A DNA stretch of 51,729 nt from Methylomonas sp. (GCA_026988155.1 JALSLW010000051.1:1-51729), one strand, 5' to 3'; positions 9,135-20,017 are shown, numbered from the stretch's first letter. Notes: generated by a model from the sequence alone, not told the origin. Program-made: numbers and translations.

Positions 9135-10114
9135 GGGAAAAATTTGGAATCTGGAATATAGCTTAATAATTGTTCGGTACAGTATTGCAGCATTTCCTGT
9201 TCTAGCTCTGATTTATAAGAGGTTATTTTTTGTTTGGTTTCAAGTGGACTAGCAAATAAGGGTTCTTCTGGGTAGAGGCTATGTATCTTTTTGAAGTATT
9301 TTTCAGGCAGCCGAAACACGCCTAGGCTAACGGAATGCAGTGAATCCATTTTTATTCTGCTGAATACCTGTTCAAATAGGCATTTATATTGCTCCTGATA
9401 GCCTGTTTGATAGATTAAGGGATCAAATCGCAACCCTATTTGCCAGCCCTGTTTCTGCAATTTGCATAGAGCATCCAATCTGCGGGCTAGGCTAGGGGCT
9501 TTATCTTCAACTTTTGTGGCAATTTCATCAGGTGACAGACTAAAGGCAATGATGGTGCGTGGATTTGGCGCTGTTTTTAGCAAGTTTCTGATTTGAGTAC
9601 TTTTCGTTCTTATTTCTAGCCAGGCATTGGAGATATTGGCAAAAAAAGGTAAAAAATGTTCGGCAAATCCTGTAACAGGTTCAAAGGCTAGACTATCACA
9701 GTCATATCCGGAGAAAAAATGAATATCTTCATTAGGTGAAGCGTGACAAATCTGTTTAATCTCTTGCTGATAATCTTCAAAATTAACAAATAAAACATAA
9801 TTTGCTGACTGAAACATGCCCTGTAAAAAACAGTAGCGACAATCGTACAGACAATTCAGCATATGTGAAAAGTAATAGTTGTTTTTTGCGCCGATGTTAT
9901 AGCCAGGAGGTGCAGGTAAAGCAAAGTGTTTATATTTTTCAGCTAAAATTAAGGCTGGATCCTGTTTTTGCAGCCGAAAATTTTGTGCTTTAGGGTTGAA
10001 CACTTCGCCATAGCGCTCACAGATGATTTTTCTAGCCTTTGGGAATCGGTCAATGATTGCAAGCGTACGGGGGTGCTGACGGATGTTTTCTTCAATAAAA
10101 AGCGTGTGGACCAT
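9122..10114 (-). CDS. Spore photoproduct lyase-like radical SAM protein
   Basis: The 330-residue protein has a radical SAM cluster motif Cys88-x3-Cys92-x2-Cys95 within LNCLYDCRYCFLQG, the pattern of the SplB family. Cys139, in SGYDCDS, lies where Bacillus SplB has its hydrogen-donor cysteine (Cys140/141), which suggests repair-type chemistry is possible. SplB reverses the spore photoproduct, a UV-induced thymine dimer; this organism gives no sign of making spores, so the natural substrate is uncertain. It is the first gene of a unit with an SDR and a K+ channel, transcribed away from proC. Confidence 0.82.
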   Translation of the reverse strand: MVHTLFIEENIRQHPRTLAIIDRFPKARKIICERYGEVFNPKAQNFRLQKQDPALILAEKYKHFALPAPPGYNIGAKNNYYFSHMLNCLYDCRYCFLQGMFQSANYVLFVNFEDYQQEIKQICHASPNEDIHFFSGYDCDSLAFEPVTGFAEHFLPFFANISNAWLEIRTKSTQIRNLLKTAPNPRTIIAFSLSPDEIATKVEDKAPSLARRLDALCKLQKQGWQIGLRFDPLIYQTGYQEQYKCLFEQVFSRIKMDSLHSVSLGVFRLPEKYFKKIHSLYPEEPLFASPLETKQKITSYKSELEQEMLQYCTEQLLSYIPDSKFFPCTL

Positions 10115-10150
10115 TCGTTTTTTTAAGCTGGTGTAGGTATTGCTTACTAA

Positions 10151-10187
10151 ATTAGCATTTTATTTATAAATTAGCATTTTATTTATA
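10151..10187. repeat. 19-bp tandem repeat in a divergent promoter region
   Basis: ATTAGCATTTTATTTATAA at 10151-10169 is repeated without its last base at 10170-10187. It lies 37 bp from the start of the radical SAM gene, in the 240-bp gap between this gene and proC. The copies could duplicate a -10 region or a regulator site for the minus-strand unit, or be a chance duplication. Confidence 0.75.
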
Positions 10188-10354
10188 TTGAAAGTTTGCA
10201 GAAAGGGCGTTTAAAGGCGCTGGAAATTGTCTCGCAAGCGGCAAGGCTAATGACGGATAAAAAGACGTATAGGTGAGTGGATTATTTGCTTTCAGTTGCC
10301 TAAGTTGCAATAAACAGTAAAATAGAACCGATCTAAACTTTATTTCGAATTTTG

Positions 10355-11182
10355 ATGAATACAAAAAAAATCGGCTTTATCGGTGGCGGCAATATGGCAT
10401 CGAGTTTAATTAAAGGTTTAATTGCTAGTGGCCATTCGCCAAGTCAATTATGGGTGAGTGATACTAACTTGGACATATTGCAGTCTTTAGCCGAACAATT
10501 AAAGGTCAATATTACTGGCAATAATGATGAACTGGTTAAGTGTGTTGATGTTGTAGTATTGGCGGTTAAACCTCAGGTCCTGCAGACAGTAGCTGAAAAT
10601 ATTGCCAGGGACTTGATTGTTGGCAATCTGCTATTTGTTTCCATTGCCGCCGGCATTTCACAGCAAAACCTTGCTCAATGGCTAGGGAAAAATACTGCTA
10701 TTGTGCGCTGTATGCCCAATACACCGGCACTTGTACTAACAGGGGCAACTGCTTTACATGCAAATAATGCAGTAAGTAGTGAGCAAAAGGACTTAGCAGA
10801 AAATATTTTGCGTGCAGTAGGCATTTCTTTATGGGTAGCCAAGGAAAGTGAACTGGATGCTGTGACCGCTGTTTCAGGCAGTGGTCCCGCCTATTATTTT
10901 CTGCTGATGGAAGCGATGGAAAAAACTGCTTTGGAGTTGGGGCTTAGTGAAGATACTGCCAGATTACTGGTTCAGCAAACAGCACTTGGGGCTGCTAAAA
11001 TAGCCTTGGAATCCAGTAATACACCTGAGGAGTTAAGGCGTAAAGTGACCTCTCTGGGCGGTACCACTGAGCAGGCAATTAAAACGTTTGAGCAAGGGGG
11101 GTTTTCTTTGCTGGTTTCTAAGGCTTTGCATGCCGCCAGAGATCGTTCTATTGAAATGTCTAAAGAATTAGGAGAAAAATAA
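10355..11182 (+). CDS. proC: Pyrroline-5-carboxylate reductase
   Basis: A 275-residue protein that catalyses the last step of proline synthesis, NAD(P)H-dependent reduction of 1-pyrroline-5-carboxylate. It has the Rossmann loop GFIGGGNMA at the N-terminus and the family signature around SGSGPAYYF with the helical dimer domain after it. The ATG at 10355 is preferred over the TTG one codon earlier. Its stop overlaps the start of yggT (TAATG), so the two are translationally coupled. yggS, the usual third member of this cluster, lies about 11 kb away. Confidence 0.94.
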   Translation: MNTKKIGFIGGGNMASSLIKGLIASGHSPSQLWVSDTNLDILQSLAEQLKVNITGNNDELVKCVDVVVLAVKPQVLQTVAENIARDLIVGNLLFVSIAAGISQQNLAQWLGKNTAIVRCMPNTPALVLTGATALHANNAVSSEQKDLAENILRAVGISLWVAKESELDAVTAVSGSGPAYYFLLMEAMEKTALELGLSEDTARLLVQQTALGAAKIALESSNTPEELRRKVTSLGGTTEQAIKTFEQGGFSLLVSKALHAARDRSIEMSKELGEK

Positions 11183-11757
11183 TGGGTGCTAGCTATATGA
11201 CCAATCCTATCGTGTTTTTAATTGATACTGTGGTTTCATTGTATATTTTAGCGATTATTCTGCGCTTTTTATTTCAGTGGACTCGGGCTGATTTCTATAA
11301 TCCGATTTCGCAGTTTTTAGTAAAAATAACCCATCCGCCACTGAAGTTTTTGCGTCGGCTTGTGCCTTCTGTAGGAAAAATAGATACTTCATCCATTGTG
11401 TTGGCATTAGGGATGCAAATGCTGGCAAATTTTTCAATTTTGGCGTTGCAGGGTGCTGTTCCTGGTGTTGGGGCATTGGTGGTCTACTCGCTGAAAGAGA
11501 TAGTCGAAATGGTGTTTAACATTTTTGTGTTTGCCGTGTTTGCCAGAGCAATCCTCAGCTGGTTTGATCCTGGCAATTACAACCCGGCAAGCTCTCTTTT
11601 ACAGAGTTTGACTGAACCATTATTGAGTTTGTGCAGAAAAATCATACCTGACTTGGGAGGGATTGATTTATCGCCTTTGGCAGCGTTAGTTTTTTTGCAG
11701 CTTGCGAAAATGATGATTTTACCGCCATTAAGTCAATTAGCGGTATTATTAAGCTGA
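11182..11757 (+). CDS. yggT: YggT family integral membrane protein
   Basis: The 191-residue protein contains two copies of the YGGT module, each a pair of membrane helices with an RxxLSWF/RFLFQW-like and NP-containing loop (FYNPISQ and NYNPASS). An AGGAG site inside the end of proC precedes the ATG; a second ATG five codons later is possible. The family is linked to membrane and osmotic functions, without a firm mechanism. It is coupled to proC, as in many gammaproteobacteria. Confidence 0.9.
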   Translation: MGASYMTNPIVFLIDTVVSLYILAIILRFLFQWTRADFYNPISQFLVKITHPPLKFLRRLVPSVGKIDTSSIVLALGMQMLANFSILALQGAVPGVGALVVYSLKEIVEMVFNIFVFAVFARAILSWFDPGNYNPASSLLQSLTEPLLSLCRKIIPDLGGIDLSPLAALVFLQLAKMMILPPLSQLAVLLS

Positions 11758-11771
11758 TTTAGGAGGTAGTT

Positions 11772-11819
11772 ATGCCGAAAACCGGTATGTTTTGTATACT
11801 TGAAGTTGAACTAAAATAA
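11772..11819 (+). CDS. 15-codon mini-ORF with perfect Shine-Dalgarno
   Basis: Fourteen bases after yggT, an AGGAGGT sequence precedes an ATG that opens a 15-codon frame, MPKTGMFCILEVELK, ending in TAA. Such a strong ribosome-binding site in front of so short a frame suggests either a leader peptide for the DUF4124 gene 61 bp downstream, a real micro-protein, or the remnant of a lost gene after yggT. No family was recognised. Confidence 0.35.
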   Translation: MPKTGMFCILEVELK

Positions 11820-11880
11820 ACTATACTGCATAAGTAAATGTACGGAAGAAAGCACTAAGGCAACTGGAAATAAATAATTT

Positions 11881-12900
11881 ATGCTCCACATTCATTTAAA
11901 TAAAAAAATCGTGTCAGCAATCTTAGTTTTAGCACTAAGCGGACATAGCGCTCTTGCCAATAAAAAAATGTATCGATGGGTGGATGACAATGGCAATGTG
12001 TTTTATTCTGATCAGGTGTCTCCTAAGGATATTAAACATAGAAGAGAATCATTAAATCAAAATATCCGGGTTGTTGAAGTTGTAGAAAAACAGAAAACCA
12101 AGGCGCAGCAAGAATTGGCAAAACGTTTGATTTTACTTAGAAAACAGCAGGAAGCCATTATTAATAAACAAAAATCACATGATAAAGTTTTATTAAGTAC
12201 TTATCGCAGTATTGATGATATGCTGCTGGCTTTAAAAGGGCAAATGCTGGCACTTGATGGCAAGAGGAAAATAGTTCGGAGCAATTTAAATCGGTTGGAA
12301 TCGCAATTGATAACAAAGCAAAAAAAAGCGGCTCAATTTGAAAGGGATGGGCGCAGAGTTCCTGTAAATTTATTGACTGACATTGCGACTGCCAGGCAGC
12401 AGATTAATGATACCTATGTTGAAATTGCCAATCAGTTTCAGAAAAAGAAAAGAATAAGAGAAGCTTTTGAAAATGATATTGCGCGATTTTCTTTTTTGAT
12501 TGAATCAAAAAAGAAAGAGCGGGACTTTATTGGCTATCTGACTGCAAAAGATAGAGCGGCCAATGAGTTAGGGCTGTTTGTCTGTGAGACTATTGCTCTA
12601 TGTGACCAGGCATGGATCAGCGCCAAGCAGTTTGTACGGACTTATTCGACAGTTCCTTTAGATTTTGAAACGGATAACCTGATTATGGGGCGGACACCAT
12701 ACAAAGATACAGACTTAAGCTTGTCTGTTTCTAAAATGGACGAGAACGATGGCAGTCAGCAACTGTTTCTTGATATTCGCTGCCGTAAATCTTCTCTGGG
12801 GGATTTACTGTGCAGGGGAGAAAAAGTAAAGAAAATTAGACACCTGTTTAATGATTTTATTAAATCAACCTTGCCTGAAGAAATGCTAAAAGATCAGTGA
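11881..12900 (+). CDS. DUF4124 domain protein with long coiled coil
   Basis: The 339-residue protein starts with a signal peptide (about 1-26, ending SALA) followed by a DUF4124 module (about 27-60, YRWVDDNGNVFYSDQV), a short domain common in secreted proteobacterial proteins. Residues of about 60-210 are charged and helical, probably coiled coil, and the C-terminal part holds several cysteines (CETIALC, CRKSS, LLCRG), compatible with disulfides in the periplasm. The function is unknown. It is probably a periplasmic structural or adaptor protein. It stands between yggT and the convergent argB. Confidence 0.78.
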   Translation: MLHIHLNKKIVSAILVLALSGHSALANKKMYRWVDDNGNVFYSDQVSPKDIKHRRESLNQNIRVVEVVEKQKTKAQQELAKRLILLRKQQEAIINKQKSHDKVLLSTYRSIDDMLLALKGQMLALDGKRKIVRSNLNRLESQLITKQKKAAQFERDGRRVPVNLLTDIATARQQINDTYVEIANQFQKKKRIREAFENDIARFSFLIESKKKERDFIGYLTAKDRAANELGLFVCETIALCDQAWISAKQFVRTYSTVPLDFETDNLIMGRTPYKDTDLSLSVSKMDENDGSQQLFLDIRCRKSSLGDLLCRGEKVKKIRHLFNDFIKSTLPEEMLKDQ

Positions 12901-12961
12901 GACATTATTTGCAATATTTCAGGCAGTTTGGCGGGGTGTTTCCGCTAAACGCTTTTACTGC

Positions 12962-13926
<965 letters not shown>

Positions 13927-13966
13927 ACTCAATAATTAATAAATTTAGGAGCGAGGATTTAACGCA

Positions 13967-16492
13967 TTAAAAAGGCACGTTAATGTCAGGTTTTATTTCT
14001 GTGAGCATTTCCTTAAACTGATATTGGATGCGGGCTAGCGCCTCCGCATTATCTGCTTCAAAGCGAAGTGCCAGGGCTGGCATGGTGTTGGACGCTCTGA
14101 TAAGTCCCCAGCCATCGGTAAAGTTAACTCGCATGCCATCAATAGCAATAATTTCAGCATCTTTAAAATTAGCTTTAGCAAGAAACTGTTCCATTAGAAT
14201 AATATTCTCTCCTTCATTCAATTCAATACTGATTTCCGGGGTGCTTTCACTTTCTGGAAGGTCTGCGAAAACTTTATCGCTGCTTCGTGTATCAGCAGAC
14301 AAAATGCCAATAAGACGGGCTGCAGAATACAGAGCATCATCAAACCCAAACCAGCGGTCATTAAAGAAAATATGCCCGCTCATTTCTCCCGCCAGCAAAG
14401 CACCTGTTTCTTTTAATTTAGCTTTCATGAAGGAGTGCCCCGTCTTCCACATGGTAGGACGCCCTCCAAATTTAGTAATATAGTCAGAAAGGTGACGGGA
14501 ACATTTCACATCAAAAATGATTTCAGCACCAAGGTGGTCAGCTAATATATTTTTAGCAAACAGCATCAATAGCCTGTCTGGCCAGATTATTTTCCCTTTG
14601 GCATCTATGATGCCTATTCTATCACCATCGCCATCAAAGGCTATGCCAAGATCGGCTTGGTAATGTTCAACACCGGCGATTAAGTTTTGCAAATTTTCAG
14701 GATTGGTAGGGTCCGGGTGATGGTTAGGGAAAGTGCCATCGATATCGCAAAATAATTCAAAGACTTCACAGCCAAGAGTTTTTAATAGGGTGGGTGCCAG
14801 TTCTCCAGCGGCTCCATTGCCACAGTCTACAACTACTTTAAGAGGTCTGACCAGATGAATATCCTCGGCGATAATGCCAATATATTCATTAATAAACATA
14901 TTATTTTTATCTATTGTTCCGGGCGTATCCGTTACAAAATTTTGTTCATCTATTCGCTGTTTAATTTGCTGAATTCTTTCGCCAGCAAGTGATTCGCCGT
15001 CAATAATTATTTTTAGGCCATTATATTCTGCAGGGTTATGGCTGGCTGTAACCACAACGGCAGATTTTCCTTCTGTATGCTGAGCAACAAAATAGACTAG
15101 TGGCGATGGAACCAGGCCAACATCAAGCACATTTGTGCCAGTTGAAATAATGCCTTTTGCCAATGATTCTGCAAAAGCAGGACTAGATAATCGGCCATCT
15201 CTGCCTAATACAATGGTATTGATATTTTTTTCTTTGGCTTCGGAGGCAACAGCTTGACCAATATTAAAGACAATTTCTTCAGTAATTGTTTCATCAGCTA
15301 TGCCTCTGATGTCATAAGCTCTAAAGATTGTTGAGATTGGTTTTTCTGAAGGCGCTAAATTGGAAGCATCTGGAAGCTCGGGCTGGTCAATTGCTATTTC
15401 GGGCAAAGAAATAGGTGTGCTGGGTGTTTGGATAGTACTCTCTTCAGTGTTTCCACCTAGATCCATATCAAGAAAACTGATGCCGTCAGACTCGTCAAAA
15501 AAATTATCCGGTTCTGCACCCTCTATATTTGAAAATGAGTCATCTTCATTGTCACGGCTATCTACAAAGCGTTTGAATTGAACCATGGTAGATATAAGCG
15601 ATTTCATTTCGTTTAATTTGACAGGATAGCTGCCCTTTGATTTACCTAAGAATAGGTCTTTAATTGCTTTTAAAATAGTGCCCTGATCCTGTCTCAATAG
15701 ATTTGTCAGGTTACGATATGCAATGAAAAATGCTAAACCAATAACTAAGATCGGAATAATAATAATGCTAGTTATGGTGGGGTCGGAGAAAAGACCGGCT
15801 GTCTTTGCAGGTGAATAATGGATATTCCAGAAGGTTCTGGCGATTTTTATCGAATTAGATAAATCAGTTTCGGCAGAAGAATTGCCAATTTTAGCAAGAG
15901 AGACATTTTGCTGTTTAAGTTCAATGGCATTTTCAATAGGATGAGGAGACTTTAAAAGAGCCGTATTTAAAATAGATTGCAGAAAATCATATTTAAGACT
16001 GGCAAGAACTATCCCTATCGCTTCATTGTTTTTTACCACTGGCGCTGTTATTGCCAGGTGTCTATTTTTATCTTGTCCCTGAATAACGGGGAATTGTGTG
16101 TTTTTTAAGGTTTCCTGAGCCATAAGAAGATCAGCATTGCCCATATGGGGAATGCTTGATTGGTCCAAGTCGGTGACATCTGCAGGCAAGATTCTGATTT
16201 TCATCACATTAGGCAAATACTGTTCTAATATTGATGCCGTTGCAGCCATTTGCCGCGGGTCTTTGGTCCCAATAGATTCAATGACTTCAGGCGTTGCCGC
16301 CATTTTTGAAACAGCTTTCTGTAAAGTGTCAACCTGTGCTGATACGCTTAAAGCCAGGCCCTGAGCCAGTGACTCAGCAGCCTCTTGCCTTGCCTGATTA
16401 ACATCAGACAAGGACATCCAATAGGCTCCGCTTGCGGCAATAAGAGCCATAACCGAGGCTACAATAGCCAAAAGACTAAAAATACGAATCAT
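13967..16492 (-). CDS. algC: Phosphomannomutase/phosphoglucomutase with membrane-anchored N-terminal extension
   Basis: The catalytic part (about 386-841) is a complete alpha-D-phosphohexomutase: catalytic serine in TASHNP (Ser484), metal loop DGDGDR (620-625), sugar-binding GEMSGH (702-707) and a C-terminal RASNTMPALALRFEA phosphate loop. It interconverts hexose 6- and 1-phosphates and so supplies GDP-mannose and UDP-glucose precursors. The first 385 residues are additional: a membrane helix (5-27), an extracytoplasmic region resembling a sensor fold (28-240), a second helix (241-258) and an acidic linker (310-385). Long AlgC forms occur in pseudomonads too. A GGAGG site precedes the ATG, 21 bp after dut. 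Confidence 0.92.
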   Translation of the reverse strand: MIRIFSLLAIVASVMALIAASGAYWMSLSDVNQARQEAAESLAQGLALSVSAQVDTLQKAVSKMAATPEVIESIGTKDPRQMAATASILEQYLPNVMKIRILPADVTDLDQSSIPHMGNADLLMAQETLKNTQFPVIQGQDKNRHLAITAPVVKNNEAIGIVLASLKYDFLQSILNTALLKSPHPIENAIELKQQNVSLAKIGNSSAETDLSNSIKIARTFWNIHYSPAKTAGLFSDPTITSIIIIPILVIGLAFFIAYRNLTNLLRQDQGTILKAIKDLFLGKSKGSYPVKLNEMKSLISTMVQFKRFVDSRDNEDDSFSNIEGAEPDNFFDESDGISFLDMDLGGNTEESTIQTPSTPISLPEIAIDQPELPDASNLAPSEKPISTIFRAYDIRGIADETITEEIVFNIGQAVASEAKEKNINTIVLGRDGRLSSPAFAESLAKGIISTGTNVLDVGLVPSPLVYFVAQHTEGKSAVVVTASHNPAEYNGLKIIIDGESLAGERIQQIKQRIDEQNFVTDTPGTIDKNNMFINEYIGIIAEDIHLVRPLKVVVDCGNGAAGELAPTLLKTLGCEVFELFCDIDGTFPNHHPDPTNPENLQNLIAGVEHYQADLGIAFDGDGDRIGIIDAKGKIIWPDRLLMLFAKNILADHLGAEIIFDVKCSRHLSDYITKFGGRPTMWKTGHSFMKAKLKETGALLAGEMSGHIFFNDRWFGFDDALYSAARLIGILSADTRSSDKVFADLPESESTPEISIELNEGENIILMEQFLAKANFKDAEIIAIDGMRVNFTDGWGLIRASNTMPALALRFEADNAEALARIQYQFKEMLTEIKPDINVPF

Positions 16493-16513
16493 TTCATTCC
16501 TCCATCAAACTGT

Positions 16514-16969
16514 TTAGTGCCGTCCGGTGTGGCCAAAACCGCCATCGCCACGCTGGCTTTCTCCAAATTCAGAAACCTGTTCAAACTCTGCCTGAATAAC
16601 AGGGACAAAGACCATTTGAGCAATGCGCTCGCCAATTTTAATGGTGAAAGCGGTGTTTCCTCTATTCCAGCAAGAAACAAACACTTGCCCCTGATAATCA
16701 GAATCAATTAATCCCACCAAATTGCCTAAAACAATGCCATGTTTGTGGCCTAGCCCTGAACGGGGAAGCAGTACTGCGGCCATTTGACTGTCGGCTATGT
16801 GAATGGCAATGCCAGTGGGTATAAGAATGGTATTGCCCGGTTCTAATTCTATTGAATCATCTAGGCAGGCACGTAAATCTAAACCTGCCGAACCTGCTGT
16901 TGCATATTCTGGCATTGGAATCTGGTTGCCTAGCCGGCTATCGAGAATCTTAAACTGTATTTTTTTCAT
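16514..16969 (-). CDS. dut: dUTP diphosphatase
   Basis: It hydrolyses dUTP to dUMP and pyrophosphate, keeping uracil out of DNA and feeding dTMP synthesis. All five dUTPase motifs are seen: [36 protein letters not shown], and the C-terminal [10 protein letters not shown] arm. From the ATG at 16969 the protein is 151 residues, the same as E. coli Dut and collinear with it; an upstream TTG at 16984 adds only five residues. The start overlaps the end of coaBC by 20 bp, which indicates coupled translation. Confidence 0.95.
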   Translation of the reverse strand: MKKIQFKILDSRLGNQIPMPEYATAGSAGLDLRACLDDSIELEPGNTILIPTGIAIHIADSQMAAVLLPRSGLGHKHGIVLGNLVGLIDSDYQGQVFVSCWNRGNTAFTIKIGERIAQMVFVPVIQAEFEQVSEFGESQRGDGGFGHTGRH

Positions 16970-18164
16970 CCATTTTCTCTGCAATTAAGGAAATTAGCTG
17001 TTCTGCCAATAGTTTTTTATCAGTCATTTTTAAGGTTTTTTTTCCGCAGTTCCAGTATACCTGGAGTGCATTTTCGTCTGATTCAAAACCGCCTTTTTCT
17101 TTGCCAACCCAGTTGGCAGCAATCATATCAAGGTTTTTTCTTTTTAACTTATCTATAGCATAATGCTCTAAATCATCTGTTTCAGCGGCAAAACCGACAA
17201 CAAAAGACGGTCTATCGCCCAAGGTCGCTACATCAGTCAAAATATCTTTTGTTTTTTGCATTTTTATAAAGCTATCATTATGCTGCTTTTTTATTTTTGA
17301 TCTACTTACGGTAACAGGACTGTAGTCAGCAACAGCCGCCGCGCCAATGTATATATCATGCATATCTGCTCTTGAGATGACGGCATGGTGCATTTCTTCG
17401 GCAGTTTCTACCTTAATGCAACGTATATTTTCAGGCACAGGCAATATGACAGGGCCACTGATTAAAGTTACATTGGCTCCTGCATTTTTTGCCGCCTCTG
17501 CTAAAGCATAGCCCATTTTTCCAGAACTGCGATTGCTAATGTAGCGAACCGGGTCTAAAGGCTCTCTTGTGGGGCCTGCGCTAATTATAATATTTATGTT
17601 TTGCAAAAGACCGGGTTCGGCAGATGATTGCACTAAAGATAGGAAAATATCTTTAGCTTCGGCCATTCTGCCAAAACCTATTTCTCCACAGGCCTGACTG
17701 CCCTGTTCTGGGCCGATGAATTTTACTCCGTGACTTTTTAAATGCTGAAAATTTTCTTGAGTTATGGCTTTATTCCACATGGCCTGGTTCATGGCAGGTG
17801 CAATATAAACAGGGCACGTTGCGACCAAATAAATAGTAGAAAGCAAATCATCAGCTAAGCCGTGGCTGAATTTAGCCATAATATTGGCTGTAGCAGGAGC
17901 AATAATTATTTTATCGGCCCAGCGGGCAAGATTAATATGGCCCATTGCATTTTCTTCTTCAGCATTAAGGAGCAGCGTTGCAACAGGATTGCCTGATAGT
18001 GCCTGAAAGGTTAAGGCTGATACAAATTGCATGGCGGATGATGTCATCACCACTTTGACTTCGCATCCCTGTTTACGAAGCAGTCGGACTAGTTCTGCAG
18101 ATTTATAGGCGGCAATTCCTCCGCAAATACCTAATAATATTCGTTGATTAATTGTTTTATCCAA
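16950..18164 (-). CDS. coaBC: Phosphopantothenoylcysteine decarboxylase/synthetase (bifunctional)
   Basis: The 404-residue protein has an N-terminal CoaC flavin-dependent decarboxylase domain ([16 protein letters not shown] at about 12-27; APAMNQAMW, with the conserved PAMN, in mid-domain) and a C-terminal CoaB synthetase domain ([14 protein letters not shown] onward, then [11 protein letters not shown]). It carries out two successive steps of coenzyme A synthesis. It is the first gene of the coaBC-dut-algC-argB set and is divergent from radC across an 83-bp gap that must hold both promoters. Confidence 0.95.
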   Translation of the reverse strand: MDKTINQRILLGICGGIAAYKSAELVRLLRKQGCEVKVVMTSSAMQFVSALTFQALSGNPVATLLLNAEEENAMGHINLARWADKIIIAPATANIMAKFSHGLADDLLSTIYLVATCPVYIAPAMNQAMWNKAITQENFQHLKSHGVKFIGPEQGSQACGEIGFGRMAEAKDIFLSLVQSSAEPGLLQNINIIISAGPTREPLDPVRYISNRSSGKMGYALAEAAKNAGANVTLISGPVILPVPENIRCIKVETAEEMHHAVISRADMHDIYIGAAAVADYSPVTVSRSKIKKQHNDSFIKMQKTKDILTDVATLGDRPSFVVGFAAETDDLEHYAIDKLKRKNLDMIAANWVGKEKGGFESDENALQVYWNCGKKTLKMTDKKLLAEQLISLIAEKMDEKNTV

Positions 18165-18247
18165 AAGTTAGTTATGGTATGTAATTATGACAAATTTACA
18201 CAAATTCTTCTATGCTTAAATATTTGGGATAAAGGGCTTTATTAAAC

Positions 18248-18922
18248 ATGTCTATTAAGGATTGGCCGGCAGAAGAGAGACCGCGAGAAAAGTTGCTGGC
18301 TAAAGGCGTTGAAGTTTTAACAGATGCCGAGTTGCTAGCCATTTTCTTACGTACTGGAATTGCAGGTAAAACTGCAGTTGATTTAGCGAGGGAGCTGCTG
18401 GATGAATTTGGTTCGCTGCAGACATTGCTAGAAGCGGATCAAGCGTTATTTTGTCAGGGAAAAGGGCTGGGTAGTGCTAAATATGCGCAACTTCAGGCGG
18501 TACTGGAAATGGCTAAGAGGCATTATGTGGAAATAATGCAGAGAGGTGATGCCTTAACCAGTCCCACAGCGACAAGGGCTTATTTAAGTGCCCAGCTGCG
18601 AGGCTATAGTTATGAGGTATTTGCCTGTCTGTTTTTAGATAACCAGCATCGAGTCATTTTATTTGAGGAACTGTTCAGAGGAACAATTGACAGCGCAAGC
18701 GTTTATCCAAGAGAGGTCGTCAAAAGAGCTTTATTCCACAATGCGGCAGCAGTGATTTTTGCTCATAATCATCCGTCGGGTGTTAATGAGCCGAGTCAGT
18801 CTGATAGACAGATTACAGAAAAGCTTAAGCAATCTTTAAATTTGTTTGATATTAGAGTGCTGGATCATTTTATTATCGGTGATGGCCAGCCATACTCTTT
18901 TGCTGAGCATGGTGTTCTGTAA
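18248..18922 (+). CDS. radC: RadC-like JAB/JAMM domain protein
   Basis: A 224-residue protein with an N-terminal helix-hairpin-helix region (about 20-80) and a C-terminal JAMM metalloprotease-like fold with HNHPSG (173-178) and the downstream S-x-x-D zinc ligands. The old link to DNA repair is no longer accepted for E. coli RadC and its role remains unclear. Divergent placement beside coaBC is typical of gammaproteobacteria. Confidence 0.92.
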   Translation: MSIKDWPAEERPREKLLAKGVEVLTDAELLAIFLRTGIAGKTAVDLARELLDEFGSLQTLLEADQALFCQGKGLGSAKYAQLQAVLEMAKRHYVEIMQRGDALTSPTATRAYLSAQLRGYSYEVFACLFLDNQHRVILFEELFRGTIDSASVYPREVVKRALFHNAAAVIFAHNHPSGVNEPSQSDRQITEKLKQSLNLFDIRVLDHFIIGDGQPYSFAEHGVL

Positions 18923-18946
18923 AATGGATAAACTTGTTACGTGAAA

Positions 18947-18981
18947 CCTAATCCGGCAATCTTTGCAAAAGTCGGGTTAGG
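18947..18981. terminator. Hairpin between convergent radC and purC
   Basis: CCTAATCCGGC (18947-18957) pairs with GTCGGGTTAGG (18971-18981), with G.U wobbles, around a 13-nt loop. It is placed where a bidirectional terminator would be expected. The adjoining ACCCTACG segment next to the purC stop and the hairpin itself resemble dispersed repeat sequences, so it may be a repeat element used as terminator. Confidence 0.5.
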
Positions 18982-19013
18982 ATTGTTCACTATGTGCGAA
19001 AATCATGTCCACC

Positions 19014-19907
19014 CTACGCTTTAGTCAAGATAGCTTCAGCTTCAGCATACTTGGCTGCACATACTTCTGTCACTTCTTTGGGCAGGGTTGGACCAGGCGA
19101 GGTTTTGTCCCAGTCCAGCGTTTCTAAATAATCACGAATATACTGTTTATCAAAACTGGGTGGGCTTATGCCTATTTGGTACTGTTCCGCAGGCCAAAAC
19201 CTTGAAGAGTCCGGGGTGAGGGCTTCATCAATTAAATATAAAGTGCCTTGATCATCTAGGCCAAATTCAAATTTGGTATCGGCAATAATAATGCCTTTTT
19301 CTTTGGCAAATTTTGCCGCTTCAGTGTAAAGCGCCAGACTAACCTGTTTGATTTTTTCTGCAACTTCTTCACCCAATAAGGGAATAGTCTGTTCAAAAGA
19401 AATATTTTCATCATGGTCGCCGACGGCAGCTTTAGAAGATGGCGTATAAATAGCCTCGGGCAATTGCTGTGCCTGCTGCAGGCCTTTTGGCAGGGATATA
19501 CCGCAAACTGCCCCTGAGCTTTGATAATCTTTCCAGCCGGAGCCAATCAGATAGCCGCGGACAATTGCTTCGACAGGCAGAGGTTTAAGGCGTTTAACTA
19601 TAATGGCGCGGCCGCTTACTTGTGCGCGTTCTTCAGTATTAGCAATCACATCTTCTAATGTTAGCTTGGCTAAATGGTTGGGAATAACATCTTTCATCTT
19701 TTCAAACCAAAAATTAGACACACTGGTCAGTACTCGTCCTTTGCCTGGAATTGGATCCGGAAGCACTACATCAAAAGCAGATAGCCTATCAGTAGTTACG
19801 ATGAGCAGGTGTTTGGCATCAACTTCATATATATCGCGAACTTTGCCTCGTGACAGCAGGTTTAGGTTTGAAATTGATGATTCAAAAAGTGCAGCGGGAG
19901 CGTTCAT
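19014..19907 (-). CDS. purC: SAICAR synthetase
   Basis: Phosphoribosylaminoimidazole-succinocarboxamide synthase of purine synthesis, joining aspartate to CAIR with ATP. The 297-residue length is that of the longer form (yeast and many alpha/betaproteobacteria) rather than the roughly 237-residue E. coli form. Visible signatures are [11 protein letters not shown] (ATP site), [24 protein letters not shown] and [10 protein letters not shown]. It is transcribed alone, divergent from djlA. Confidence 0.94.
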   Translation of the reverse strand: MNAPAALFESSISNLNLLSRGKVRDIYEVDAKHLLIVTTDRLSAFDVVLPDPIPGKGRVLTSVSNFWFEKMKDVIPNHLAKLTLEDVIANTEERAQVSGRAIIVKRLKPLPVEAIVRGYLIGSGWKDYQSSGAVCGISLPKGLQQAQQLPEAIYTPSSKAAVGDHDENISFEQTIPLLGEEVAEKIKQVSLALYTEAAKFAKEKGIIIADTKFEFGLDDQGTLYLIDEALTPDSSRFWPAEQYQIGISPPSFDKQYIRDYLETLDWDKTSPGPTLPKEVTEVCAAKYAEAEAILTKA

Positions 19908-20017
19908 AAAAGCCAGTTAATTTAGTATGTATGATGAATACAGATATTTTATCACTAAAATTAAAGCTGTTCGGGTGTTAAAATGCCTTATTGGAAAGTT
20001 GAAATGGGGCGATAAAA

